Source: UBA4615 sp046046245 (GTDB lineage Bacteria; Pseudomonadota; Gammaproteobacteria; Burkholderiales; Burkholderiaceae_E). Taken from it: DNA of 64,000 bases. The DNA lies in NCBI GenBank assembly GCA_046046245.1, contig JBJOKE010000011.1:124001-188000 (forward strand), given 5' to 3'. The notes under the pieces are model-generated. The model was given only the letters and a program-made list of their open reading frames with translations. It was not told the DNA's origin and made no database searches. Positions 1 to 8,556 of the stretch are shown piece by piece (positions within the stretch are counted from its first letter, which is position 1; every line of letters starts with the position of its first letter). A program made the translations under genes and the position numbers.

Positions 1-1199
1 TCGACCTTGTCGAGGTCCACCCATTCCTGCTTCGCGTGGAAGCCCATGCCCGGCATGCCCAGGCTCTCGAGGACCCCGGCGCGGCCGCCCGCCTGCGCAT
101 AGCCGGCGTCGGTCCCTCCGCCGGTGCCGGGCACCACGAAGAGCTCTCGCCCCAGCTCGGCGTAGATCGCCCGGGCCTTCGCGACCAGCGCGTCGGTCTT
201 CGCGTCGCCCTTGAACGCGGGGCGGTTGACCTCGATCCGGAAGCTCACCTCGGTGTCGGGGATGCGCTTCTTCGCGATCCGCTCGCGGACCGTGTCCTCG
301 AGCGCCTTCAGCCCCGCCATGTCGACCATCCGGATGTCGGCGGTGGCACCGGCGGCGTCCGGGATCACGTTGCGCTTGTCGCCGGCCTGCGAGACCGTCC
401 AGTGCAGGCTGGTGCCCTTGGCCGGATCCGACAGGTCGGACAGCTGCAGGATCTGGTGGGAGAGCTCGACCAGCGCGTTGCGACCGGCCGCGGGCTCCAC
501 CCCGGCGTGCGCCGCACGGCCCTTGACCTCGAGGATGCCGTTCGCCGTGCCCGAGGCGCCGGTCAGCACCGCGTCGCGGACGGCGAGCGTCGGCTCGAAA
601 GACAGCACGGTGTCGTGCTCGGCGGCGAGCTTCTGGATCATCGGCCCCGAGCCGCGCGAGCCGACCTCCTCGTCCGGATTGAACAGCACCGTCAGGCGCC
701 CCCAGCCGTCGAAGCCGGCGTCCTTCAGCACCTGCAGCGCGTGCAGCATCAGCGCGATGCCGCCCTTCGAGTCGCCGACGCCCGGCCCGTAGAGGCGGTT
801 GCCGTCGATGCGGACCGGCTCGCGCGCGAGCGTGCCCTGCACATAGACGGTGTCGTAGTGGGCGATCAGCATCAGCGACTTCGTGCCGCGGCCGTCGAAG
901 CGGCCGATCACGACGTTGCCGACGCCCGGATCGATCTTCGACTGCGTGACCTCGGCGCCCAGCGCCCGCAGGCGCGAGGCGAGCAGCCGCGCCGCCTCGT
1001 TCAGGCCGGGCTCGTGGCCCGATCCGGTCTCGATGCGGGTCAGCGCCTGCATCGTCTCGATCGCGGCCGCGCGTTCCTTCGCGACCGCCGCCTTCAGCGC
1101 CGCCGGCGTCGGCTGCGCCGCGGCCCCGAGGGACCACGACGCGAGCGCCGCCGCGGCGAACACCGCGCCCGCGAGGGCGCGCACCGCGCCGACGCTCAC
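1..1199 (-). CDS. M20 family metallopeptidase (glutamate carboxypeptidase-like), C-terminus cut by window edge
   Basis: Zinc-dependent exopeptidase of the M20/CPG2 type, which releases C-terminal glutamate or related amino acids, probably in the periplasm. The GTG start at 1199 is followed by an Ala-rich signal peptide ending near GAAAQP. Zinc ligands are visible in order: HYDTV (about residue 100), GDSKGG, and the catalytic/bridging glutamates in NPDEEVGS. The downstream His motif AAHAG opens the dimerisation domain. About 400 residues are visible and the reading frame is still open at position 1, so only the C-terminal end is missing. It starts 2 bases after the thiolase stop and is probably co-transcribed with it. 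Family assignment is secure; the substrate is not known. Confidence 0.88.
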   Translation of the reverse strand, partial: MSVGAVRALAGAVFAAAALASWSLGAAAQPTPAALKAAVAKERAAAIETMQALTRIETGSGHEPGLNEAARLLASRLRALGAEVTQSKIDPGVGNVVIGRFDGRGTKSLMLIAHYDTVYVQGTLAREPVRIDGNRLYGPGVGDSKGGIALMLHALQVLKDAGFDGWGRLTVLFNPDEEVGSRGSGPMIQKLAAEHDTVLSFEPTLAVRDAVLTGASGTANGILEVKGRAAHAGVEPAAGRNALVELSHQILQLSDLSDPAKGTSLHWTVSQAGDKRNVIPDAAGATADIRMVDMAGLKALEDTVRERIAKKRIPDTEVSFRIEVNRPAFKGDAKTDALVAKARAIYAELGRELFVVPGTGGGTDAGYAQAGGRAGVLESLGMPGMGFHAKQEWVDLDKV

Positions 1200-1201
1200 G
1201 G

Positions 1202-2380
1202 TCAGGCGATCTCGAACAGACCCGCCGCGCCCATGCCGCCGCCGATGCACATCGTGACGACGCCGAGCTTCGCGCCGCGGCGCTTGCCCTCGATCAGCAG
1301 GTGACCGGTCAGGCGCTGGCCCGACACGCCGTACGGATGGCCGACCGCGATCGCGCCGCCGTTGACGTTGAGCCTGTCGTTGTCGATGCCGAGGTGGTCG
1401 CGGATGTACAGGACCTGGACCGCGAAGGCCTCGTTCAGCTCCCACAGGTCGATGTCCGAGACCTTCAGGCCGTGGCGCGCGAGCAGCTTCGGCACCGCGA
1501 AGACCGGGCCGATGCCCATCTCGTCGGGCTCGCAGCCGGCGACCGCGAAGCCGCGGAACACGCCCATGATCGGCAGGCCCCGTTTCTCCGCGAGCGCCCG
1601 GTCCATCACGACGCAGGCGCCCGCGCCGTCGGAGAACTGCGATGCATTGCCGGCGGCGATCACGCCGCCCTCGATCGCCGGCTTGATCTGCGAGACGCCC
1701 TCGTAGGTGGTGTCGCCGCGGATGCCCTCGTCGCGGTCGAGCGTGACCTGCTTCGTGGTCTCCACGCCGGTCTGCTTGTCGACCACCTTCATGTTCACGG
1801 TGATCGGGGCGATCTCGTCCTTCGTGCGGCCGGCGGCGGCCGCGGCGGCAGCGCGCTGCTGCGACTGCACGCCGTACCGGTCCTGCGCCTCGCGCGCGAT
1901 GCCGTAGCGCTTGGCGACCATCTCGGCGGTCTGCAGCATCGGCCAGTAGACCTCGGGCTTGGTCTGCTTCAGGACCGGGTCGATCAGGTCCTTCTTGTTC
2001 ATGTCGTTCTGCACGAGCGAGATCGACTCGACGCCACCGGCGACGTAGACGTCGCCCTCGCCCGCCATGATCCGCTGCGCGGCCAGCGCGATGGTCTGCA
2101 GGCCCGACGAGCAGAACCGGTTGACCGTCATGCCCGAGACGGTGACCGGGCAGCCCGCGGCGAGCGCGATCTGGCGAGCGATGTTCGAGCCGGTCGCGCC
2201 CTCGGGGTTCGCGCAGCCCATGATCACGTCCTCGACCTCGGCGGCCTCGACGCCGGCGCGCTCGAGCGCGGCCTTGACGGCGTGACCGCCCATGGTCGCG
2301 CCGTGGGTCATGTTGAGCGCGCCGCGCCAGGACTTCGCGAGGCCGGTGCGGGCGGTGGAGACGATGACTGCTTCACGCAT
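1202..2380 (-). CDS. fadA: Acetyl-CoA C-acyltransferase (thiolase)
   Basis: Thiolase of 392 residues, the usual length, catalysing the last step of beta-oxidation (3-ketoacyl-CoA + CoA to acetyl-CoA + shortened acyl-CoA) in the cytoplasm. The nucleophilic cysteine lies in NRFCSSGLQ (about residue 90), the catalytic histidine in GGAIAVGHPYGVSGQR, and the second cysteine in CIGGGMGAAG near the C-terminus. It lies 36 bases downstream of the FadB-like gene on the same strand, forming the classic hydratase/dehydrogenase plus thiolase pair. A close alternative is a beta-ketoadipyl-CoA thiolase (PcaF type). The gene symbol is by analogy with fadBA. Confidence 0.92.
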   Translation of the reverse strand: MREAVIVSTARTGLAKSWRGALNMTHGATMGGHAVKAALERAGVEAAEVEDVIMGCANPEGATGSNIARQIALAAGCPVTVSGMTVNRFCSSGLQTIALAAQRIMAGEGDVYVAGGVESISLVQNDMNKKDLIDPVLKQTKPEVYWPMLQTAEMVAKRYGIAREAQDRYGVQSQQRAAAAAAAGRTKDEIAPITVNMKVVDKQTGVETTKQVTLDRDEGIRGDTTYEGVSQIKPAIEGGVIAAGNASQFSDGAGACVVMDRALAEKRGLPIMGVFRGFAVAGCEPDEMGIGPVFAVPKLLARHGLKVSDIDLWELNEAFAVQVLYIRDHLGIDNDRLNVNGGAIAVGHPYGVSGQRLTGHLLIEGKRRGAKLGVVTMCIGGGMGAAGLFEIA

Positions 2381-2416
2381 GGAGAGGCTCCCTGTGGATT
2401 CGGTTCGGTGTGTGGA

Positions 2417-4522
2417 TCAGCCGTTGAAACGCTTGCCTTCGGCGGCGAGCTTCGCGAGCAGCGGCGCCGGCTTCCAGAACGTCGGATCGGCGTTCGGGTT
2501 CGCGGCGAACCCGGCCATGATCTCGACGACCTTCGGCAGGCCGACGGTGTCCGCGTAGAACATCGGCCCGCCGCGGTAGCGCGGGAAGCCGTAGCCGGTC
2601 AGGTAGATGATGTCGATGTCGGAGGCACGCAGCGCGATGCCCTCCTCGAGGATGTAGGCCGCCTCGTTGACCAGCGCGAACAGCAGCCGGTGGACGATCT
2701 CCTCGTCGCTCACCTGCCGCGGCGCGACGCCCAGGCGCGCGCGCTCCTCGACCAGCATCGCCCCGACGACCTCGGACGGGTACGCCGTCCGGTCGCCCGG
2801 CTTGTAGTCGTACCAGCCGGCCGAGGTCTTCTGGCCGTAGCGCCCCATCTCGCAGAGCAGGTCCGCGGTCTTGCTGTAGCGCAGGTTCGGCTTCTCGAGG
2901 TAACGGCGCTTGCGGATGTACCAGCCCACGTCGTTGCCGGCGAGGTCGCCCATCCGGAACGGACCCATCGCGAAGCCGAAACGCTCGATCGCGCCGTCGA
3001 CCTGCTGCGGCGTGCAGCCCTCCTCGAGCAGGAAGCCCGCCTGCCGCGAGTACTGCTCGATCATCCGGTTGCCGATGAAGCCGTCGCAGACGCCCGAGAC
3101 GACGCCCACCTTCTTGATCTTCTTCGACAGCGCCATCGTCGTGGCGAGCACGTCCTTGCCGGTGGCCTTGCCGCGGACGATCTCGAGCAGCCGCATCACG
3201 TTGGCCGGCGAGAAGAAGTGCGTGCCGATCACGTCCTGCGGGCGCTTGGTGAACGAGGCGATCCGGTCGACATCCAGCGTCGAGGTGTTCGACGCGAGGA
3301 TCGCGCCCGGCTTCATCGTCGCGTCGAGCGTCTCGAACACGGTCTTCTTGACGGCCATGTCCTCGAACACCGCCTCGACGACGATGTCGGCCTGCGCGAG
3401 GTCGGCGTAGGCGAGCGTCGGCGTGATCATCGCCATCCGCTGCTCGACCTGCTCCTGCGTCATCCGGCCCTTCTTCGCGGTCGCCTCGTAGTTCCTGCGG
3501 ATCGTGGCGAGGCCCTTGTCCAGCGCCTCCTGCCGGGTCTCGAGCAGCACCACCGGGATGCCGGCGTTGATGAAGTTCATCGTGATGCCGCCGCCCATGG
3601 TGCCTGCGCCGATCACCGCGGCGGACTTGACCGGGCGGGTCGGCGTGTCCTCGGGCACGTCGGGGATCTTGGCCGCGGCGCGCTCGGCGAAGAATGCATG
3701 GCGCATCGACTTCGACTCGGTGCCGTTGACCAGTTCCTCGAACAGCGTGCGCTCGACCTTCATGCCTTCGTCGAAGGGCTTCTTGACCGCCGCCTCGACG
3801 CACTCGAGGTTCTTCATCGGGGCCGGGAAGCCGCGGTAGGTCTTGGCGACGTGCTCGCGGGCCTGCGCGAAGAACGCGTCGGCGCCGCCGGGCATCGAGG
3901 CCGGGTCCACCGACCGGTCGCGGATCTTCGGCCGGGCCGAGCCGCCGGCCACGACCTCGCGGGCGAAGGCGACGGCGCCGGCGACCAGGTCGCCCTCGAC
4001 GATCTTCGAGCCGTAGCCGAGCCTGATCGCCTCTTCGGAGCGGATCGGGTTGCCGGTGACGATCATGTCGAGTGCCTTCGCCGCACCGACCAGCCGCGGC
4101 AGCCGCTGCGTGCCACCGGCGCCCGGCAGCAGGCCGAGGTTGACCTCGGGCAGTCCGATCATCGTGCCGGGCGCGCAGACGCGGTAGTGGCAGCCGAGCG
4201 CGAGCTCGTTGCCGCCACCCAGCGCGAGGCCGCCGACCGCGGCGATCACGGGCTTCTCGGCCCCCTCGATCAGCTCGATCAGCTCGCCGAGGTTCGGCGA
4301 CGCGGTGGACTTGGGCGAATTGAACTCGCGGATGTCGGCGCCGCCCGAGAACGCGCGGGCGGTGCCGGTGAGCACGACCGCCTTGACCGAGGCGTCGGCC
4401 ATCGCGCGGCGGATGCCGGCGTCGATGCCGCTGCGCAGATCGAACCCGAGACCGTTGACCGGCGGGTTGTCCATCGTGATGACGGCGATCTCGCCGTCCT
4501 GGCGGTAGCTGGCTTGCGTCAT
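2417..4522 (-). CDS. fadB: 3-hydroxyacyl-CoA dehydrogenase / enoyl-CoA hydratase, bifunctional (FadB/FadJ-like)
   Basis: Multifunctional beta-oxidation enzyme of 701 residues. An N-terminal crotonase domain (about 5-185) carries the oxyanion-hole segment ALGGGNELALGCH and the catalytic glutamate in PEVNLGLLPGAGGTQRL. It is followed by an NAD-binding 3-hydroxyacyl-CoA dehydrogenase domain with AAVIGAGTMGGGI (about residue 300) and two C-terminal dehydrogenase repeats. The ATG at 4522 is chosen over an in-frame ATG 51 bases upstream because a GAGGAG Shine-Dalgarno lies about 8 bases before it. It pairs with the downstream thiolase. Gene length and order resemble the peroxisomal-type multifunctional protein common in Burkholderiales. 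The chain length handled cannot be told from sequence. Confidence 0.92.
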   Translation of the reverse strand: MTQASYRQDGEIAVITMDNPPVNGLGFDLRSGIDAGIRRAMADASVKAVVLTGTARAFSGGADIREFNSPKSTASPNLGELIELIEGAEKPVIAAVGGLALGGGNELALGCHYRVCAPGTMIGLPEVNLGLLPGAGGTQRLPRLVGAAKALDMIVTGNPIRSEEAIRLGYGSKIVEGDLVAGAVAFAREVVAGGSARPKIRDRSVDPASMPGGADAFFAQAREHVAKTYRGFPAPMKNLECVEAAVKKPFDEGMKVERTLFEELVNGTESKSMRHAFFAERAAAKIPDVPEDTPTRPVKSAAVIGAGTMGGGITMNFINAGIPVVLLETRQEALDKGLATIRRNYEATAKKGRMTQEQVEQRMAMITPTLAYADLAQADIVVEAVFEDMAVKKTVFETLDATMKPGAILASNTSTLDVDRIASFTKRPQDVIGTHFFSPANVMRLLEIVRGKATGKDVLATTMALSKKIKKVGVVSGVCDGFIGNRMIEQYSRQAGFLLEEGCTPQQVDGAIERFGFAMGPFRMGDLAGNDVGWYIRKRRYLEKPNLRYSKTADLLCEMGRYGQKTSAGWYDYKPGDRTAYPSEVVGAMLVEERARLGVAPRQVSDEEIVHRLLFALVNEAAYILEEGIALRASDIDIIYLTGYGFPRYRGGPMFYADTVGLPKVVEIMAGFAANPNADPTFWKPAPLLAKLAAEGKRFNG

Positions 4523-4571
4523 GGGGAATCGGCTCCTCGGAAAACGAACGGTCGTGCTTTTATTGGGATGC

Positions 4572-4601
4572 AAAAAACGGGCGGCAGCGTCGCCGGCCCG
4601 T
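4572..4601 (-). terminator. Rho-independent terminator after livF
   Basis: On the minus strand a nine-base-pair GC stem with one bulged base (4577-4585 with 4592-4601) and a six-base loop is followed by six T residues (4577-4572). It lies about 85 bases beyond the livF stop and before the fadB start, so the transporter transcript probably ends here and fadB-fadA may have its own promoter or depend on readthrough. Confidence 0.75.
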
Positions 4602-4686
4602 TCGATTCGATTCGCCCGTCACTATACCGAAGGTCGGTGACGGACGCCTTGCGCGGGCGCTGCGCCGCTCGCGGGACGGGTCCCGC

Positions 4687-5391
4687 TCACACTTCCAGCC
4701 ATTCCTTGCGCACCTGGGCATTGGCGCGCAGGTCCGCCGGCGTGCCCTCGAACACGATGTGCCCGTGCCCCATCACGTAGACCCGCTGGGAGATGTCGAG
4801 CGCGATCGCGAGCTTCTGCTCGACCAGCAGGATCGAGATCCCGCGTCGCTCCAGTTCCTTCAGGTACTGCGCGACCAGCTCGACGATCTTCGGTGCCAGT
4901 CCCTCGGTCGGCTCGTCGATCATGATCAGGTCCGGGTCGCCCATCAGCGTGCGGCACAGCGTGAGCATCTGCTGCTCGCCCCCCGACAGCACGCCCGCCT
5001 GCGTGTGCTGGCGCTCCTTGAGGCGCGGGAACATCCCGTACATGTCGTCGATCGACCAGCGGCCCGCGGTCTTGCCCTTGAGGCCCAGGATCAGGTTCTG
5101 CTCGACGGTCAGCGTCGGGAAGATGTCGCGGTTCTCGGGCACGTAGCCCAGGCCCTTGTGCGCGATCTCGTAGGCCTTGAGACCGAGGATCTCCTGGCCC
5201 TTGAAGCGGACCGAGCCGGTACCGGTCACCAGGCCCATGACGGTCTTGACGGTGGTCGAGCGGCCGACGCCGTTACGGCCCAGTAGCGAGACGATCTCGC
5301 CCTGCCCCACCCGCAGGTCGACGCCGTGCAGCACGTGGCTCTTGCCGTAGTAGGCGTGGAGGTTCGAGACCTCGAGCATCCCGTCAGCCAT
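4687..5391 (-). CDS. livF: Branched-chain amino acid-type ABC transporter ATP-binding protein LivF
   Basis: ATPase subunit of a HAAT-family importer, on the cytoplasmic face of the membrane. The signature LSGGEQQM, Walker B LIMIDEPTEGLAP and switch histidine region LLVEQK are intact. The Walker A reads GRNGVGRST, with Arg where the usual Lys is expected. The ATG at 5391 is preferred over the ATG at 5397, because GGAGG (5398-5402) abuts 5397 but sits 6 bases from 5391. The start overlaps the livG stop by 8 bases, so translation is probably coupled. It is the last gene of livK-H-M-G-F. The neighbouring acyl-CoA synthetase and beta-oxidation genes suggest the system imports a carboxylic acid rather than an amino acid (inference). 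Confidence 0.9.
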   Translation of the reverse strand: MADGMLEVSNLHAYYGKSHVLHGVDLRVGQGEIVSLLGRNGVGRSTTVKTVMGLVTGTGSVRFKGQEILGLKAYEIAHKGLGYVPENRDIFPTLTVEQNLILGLKGKTAGRWSIDDMYGMFPRLKERQHTQAGVLSGGEQQMLTLCRTLMGDPDLIMIDEPTEGLAPKIVELVAQYLKELERRGISILLVEQKLAIALDISQRVYVMGHGHIVFEGTPADLRANAQVRKEWLEV

Positions 5392-6151
5392 GCGCATCCT
5401 CCGTCAGCGTCGTGCCGAGGTAGGCCTCCTGCACCGCCTTGTTCTCGCGGATGCGCGCCGGCGCGTCCGACGCGATGACCTGGCCATAGACCACCACGGA
5501 GATCCGGTCGGCCAGGCCGAACACCACGCTCATGTCGTGCTCGACCATGACCAGCGTCTTGCCTTCCGTCATCCGGCGGATCAGCTCGACCGCGGCGTCG
5601 GATTCCGAGCGGCTCATGCCCGCGGTCGGCTCATCGAGCAGGATCACCTCGGCGCCGCCGGCCACGGTGATGCCGATCTCGAGGGCGCGCTGCTCGGCAT
5701 AGGTCAGCAGCCCTGCCATCGTGTCGTGCCGGCTCTTCAGGCCGATCCGCTGGACGATGTCCTCGGCGCGCTCGGCAGCGTCCTTCAGGGCGGCGAGCCG
5801 GTGCCAGAACGAGTACTTGTAGCCGAGCGGATAGAGCGTCGCGCAGCGCACGTTCTCGAAGACCGACATCTTCGGGAAGATGTTGGTGATCTGGAAGCTG
5901 CGCGACAGCCCCATCCGGTTGATCTCGAACGGCTTCTTCCCGGTGATGTCCTGCCCGCCGAGCTCGATGCGGCCGGCGCTCACGGGGAACCGCCCCGAGA
6001 TCAGGTTGAACAGGGTCGACTTGCCTGCCCCGTTCGGGCCGATCACCGCGTGGCGCTCGGCCTTCGGGATGTCGAGGTCGACGCCGCGGATGATCTCGGT
6101 CTTGCCGAAGCTCTTCCTGACGCCGGACAGCTTGAGTGCGGAGGTGCTCAT
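5384..6151 (-). CDS. livG: Branched-chain amino acid-type ABC transporter ATP-binding protein LivG
   Basis: Second ATPase of the importer, 255 residues. Walker A GPNGAGKST is canonical, Walker B is VILLDEPTAGMS, and the C-terminus carries the LivG-type extension ENKAVQEAYLG. The usual ABC signature position reads LTYAEQRALEIG, the form typical of LivG. It lies 16 bases after livM and overlaps livF, consistent with one transcript. With LivF it forms the ATPase heterodimer, so if LivF is hydrolytically weak, LivG would carry most of the activity (inference). Confidence 0.93.
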   Translation of the reverse strand: MSTSALKLSGVRKSFGKTEIIRGVDLDIPKAERHAVIGPNGAGKSTLFNLISGRFPVSAGRIELGGQDITGKKPFEINRMGLSRSFQITNIFPKMSVFENVRCATLYPLGYKYSFWHRLAALKDAAERAEDIVQRIGLKSRHDTMAGLLTYAEQRALEIGITVAGGAEVILLDEPTAGMSRSESDAAVELIRRMTEGKTLVMVEHDMSVVFGLADRISVVVYGQVIASDAPARIRENKAVQEAYLGTTLTEDAHG

Positions 6152-6167
6152 CGTCGCTCGGTCCGGT

Positions 6168-7475
6168 TCAGCCGCGCTGCTCGCGCCGGATCTGGTCCTC
6201 GATCTGCTCCTGTACCGCGCCCCATTCGCGGGCGAAGTAGCGGCGCATCGCCTCGAACGACAGCGCGCCGGCGAGGAGGACGCCGATCGCCATCACCCAG
6301 AAGCCAGGGTCGGCGCCGTCCATCGAGAAGCCGAAGATCGTCGTCTTCGAGCCGGCGGCGAAGTTCAGCGTCAGGTGATAGCTCATCTCCACCACGAGGA
6401 TCACGCCGACCAGCAGCACCAGCCCGGTGAGGGTCACGCCCACGTAGGGATCGCGCAGCCGACCGAACAGCCGGTACTTCATCACCCGGAGGTTCATCAG
6501 GATCAGCGACGCGACACCGCCGGGCGCGTACATCACCATCAGCACGAAGAACACGCCGAGGTAGAACTGCCAGGCCTTGGTCCACTCCGACAGCGCGACG
6601 GCGAACAGCACGAAGATCACCGAGCCGATGATCGGCCCGAAGAAGAACATCGCGCCGCCGATGAAGGCTGCGAGCAGCACCGCGCCGGAGCGGGCGGCCG
6701 ACACGTTCTCGGCGCTGACGATCTCGAAGTTGATCGCCGCGAGCCCGCCCGAGATGCCGGCGAAGAACGCGGAGACGATGAGCACCAGGTAGCGCACCCG
6801 CTGCGTGTTGTAGCCGACGAACTCGGCACGCTCGGGGTTGTCGCGCACCGCGTTCGAGATCCGGCCCAGCGGGGTGTGCGAGAACGCGAACATCGCGACC
6901 ATCGATGCGAAGCACCAGGCAGCGATCAGGTAGTAGACCTGGATCGCCGGTCCGTAGGTGATCCCCAGGAACGGCTGGCCGGCCACCCGATCGCTCGAGA
7001 TCCCGCCCTCGCCGCCGAAGAAACCGGGGAACATCAGCGACGCGGCGAACACCATCTCGCCGATGCCGAGCGTGATCATCGCGAACGGCGTGCCGGCCTT
7101 CTTCGTGGTCACGTAGCCGAACAGCACGCCGAAGACCGCGCCGAACACGCCGCCCACCAGGGGCACCAGCGAGATCGGCAGCGGCAGCGTGCCCGCGCCG
7201 ATCCAGTTCATCGCGTGGATCGCGAAGAACGCGCCGAGCCCCGAGTAGACCGCGTGACCGAAGGACAGCATGCCCCCCTGGCCGAAGATCATGTTGTAGG
7301 ACAGCGCGAAGATGATCAGCATGCCCATCTGCGAGAGCAGCGTGATCGCGAAGCCCGACCTGAACACCAGTGGAGCGACCGCGAACAGCAGCGCGGTCAG
7401 GCTCCAGACGAACCAGCGGCCGATGTTCAGCGGCTGGAAGCGCACGAGGCGCCCGGACTCGACGGAGGTCGCCAT
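6168..7475 (-). CDS. livM: Branched-chain amino acid-type ABC transporter permease LivM
   Basis: Inner-membrane permease of 435 residues, longer than the roughly 300-350 usual for LivM. The core has the typical run of hydrophobic helices and the LivM motifs GQGGMLSFGHA and GGEGGISSDR. The extra C-terminal part (from about residue 330) adds two likely membrane segments joined by a periplasmic loop and ends in a charged tail. It starts 3 bases after the livH stop. The extension is seen directly; what it does is unknown. Confidence 0.92.
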   Translation of the reverse strand: MATSVESGRLVRFQPLNIGRWFVWSLTALLFAVAPLVFRSGFAITLLSQMGMLIIFALSYNMIFGQGGMLSFGHAVYSGLGAFFAIHAMNWIGAGTLPLPISLVPLVGGVFGAVFGVLFGYVTTKKAGTPFAMITLGIGEMVFAASLMFPGFFGGEGGISSDRVAGQPFLGITYGPAIQVYYLIAAWCFASMVAMFAFSHTPLGRISNAVRDNPERAEFVGYNTQRVRYLVLIVSAFFAGISGGLAAINFEIVSAENVSAARSGAVLLAAFIGGAMFFFGPIIGSVIFVLFAVALSEWTKAWQFYLGVFFVLMVMYAPGGVASLILMNLRVMKYRLFGRLRDPYVGVTLTGLVLLVGVILVVEMSYHLTLNFAAGSKTTIFGFSMDGADPGFWVMAIGVLLAGALSFEAMRRYFAREWGAVQEQIEDQIRREQRG

Positions 7476-7478
7476 GGC

Positions 7479-8426
7479 TCAGCCCTCCCTCGTGCCCATC
7501 AGGCCCTTCGGCCTGAAGACGAGGATCAGCACCAGCAGCAGGTACGGCAGCACCGGTGCGACCTGCGACAGCGTGAGCTTGAGCACCTCGTAGCCGAACG
7601 CGTCGGGCCCGAGCTTCAGGCCGAGGTCCTCGGCGAGCTTCAGGCCCGAGTAGTCGATCGCGATCGCGAAGGTCTGCATCACGCCGATCAGCAGCGACGC
7701 GAGGAACGCGCCGGCGAGCGAGCCCATGCCGCCGACCACGGTGACCACGAAGATGATCGAGCCGACGAGCGCCGCCATCGAGGGCTCGGTGACGAAGGCG
7801 TTGCCGCCGATCACCCCGGCGAGCCCCGCGAGCGCGGTGCCGCCCGCGAACGTGAGCATGAACACCCGCGGCACGTTGTGGCCCAGCGCCTCGACCGTCT
7901 CCGGATGGGTCAGCGAGGCCTGGATCACGAGTCCGATCCGCGTGCGGGTCAGCATCAGCCAGATCGCGACCAGCATCAGCACGGCGACCAGCATCATGAA
8001 CCCGCGGTACTTGGGGAAGCTGGTGGTGAACAGCGTGAAGAGCGGACCCTGGAGCTCGCCGGGCACCTGATACGGCACCGCGGCCCTGCCCCAGACGATC
8101 TGCACCAGTTCCACGACGATGTACGACAGGCCGAAGGTGAACAGCAGCTCCGGCACGTGCCCCCACTTGTGGACGCGCCGCAGCCCGTACCGCTCCACGA
8201 GCGCGCCCAGCAGGCCGACGACGACGGGTGCGATGACGAGTGCCGGCCAGTATCCGATCCAGGTGCTGATCTGGTACGCGACGTACGCGCCGATCATGTA
8301 GAAGGACGCGTGCGCGAAATTGAGCACGCCCATCATGCTGAAGATCAGCGTCAGCCCGGAGGCCAGCATGAAGAGCAGCAGCCCGTAGCTGACGCCGTTC
8401 AGCAGCGAGATCAGGAAGAATTCCAC
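7479..8426 (-). CDS. livH: Branched-chain amino acid-type ABC transporter permease LivH
   Basis: Inner-membrane permease of 315 residues with about eight hydrophobic segments and the LivH motifs LNFAHASFYMIGAY near the N-terminus and GGMGSLAGAF in the middle. The start is GTG at 8426. It partners LivM to form the translocation path. The 130-base gap to livK upstream holds two strong hairpins (separate entries), a common arrangement that lets the binding-protein transcript be made in excess of the permease transcript. Confidence 0.93.
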   Translation of the reverse strand: MEFFLISLLNGVSYGLLLFMLASGLTLIFSMMGVLNFAHASFYMIGAYVAYQISTWIGYWPALVIAPVVVGLLGALVERYGLRRVHKWGHVPELLFTFGLSYIVVELVQIVWGRAAVPYQVPGELQGPLFTLFTTSFPKYRGFMMLVAVLMLVAIWLMLTRTRIGLVIQASLTHPETVEALGHNVPRVFMLTFAGGTALAGLAGVIGGNAFVTEPSMAALVGSIIFVVTVVGGMGSLAGAFLASLLIGVMQTFAIAIDYSGLKLAEDLGLKLGPDAFGYEVLKLTLSQVAPVLPYLLLVLILVFRPKGLMGTREG

Positions 8427-8468
8427 CGAGTCGGTCCGCGAGGAAGGCTGCGCGAGGGGCGCGCGACG

Positions 8469-8490
8469 GCCCGCGCCTCGAGGCGCGGGC
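8469..8490 (-). other. Perfect 22-base palindrome between livK and livH
   Basis: A perfect inverted repeat of GC-rich sequence centred on a TCGA core lies in the livK-livH gap. Together with the hairpin at 8527-8550 it may stop exonucleases or attenuate readthrough into livH. There is no T-run, so it is not a classical terminator. Function is inferred from position. Confidence 0.5.
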
Positions 8491-8526
8491 GGGCGACGGG
8501 GATCGGGACGAGCGGGCTCGCGTGCG

Positions 8527-8550
8527 GGGCCGGCACCCAGGTGCCGGCCC
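8527..8550 (-). other. Intercistronic hairpin just after livK
   Basis: An eleven-base-pair perfect stem (8527-8537 with 8540-8550) closes on a two-base loop, six bases beyond the livK stop. It is probably an mRNA-stabilising or attenuating structure that raises the binding protein over the membrane subunits. No T-run follows on the minus strand. Confidence 0.55.
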
Positions 8551-8556
8551 GCCGCG

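Noticed and set aside
1301..4780. Very long plus-strand open frame (over 1100 codons) opposite the thiolase and FadB genes
   Set aside because: Arg/Asp/His-rich translation with no motifs; it is an antisense shadow of well-supported minus-strand genes in high-GC DNA. The same applies to other long frames opposite genes, for example 5880-8828, 14409-16799 and 17834-20305.
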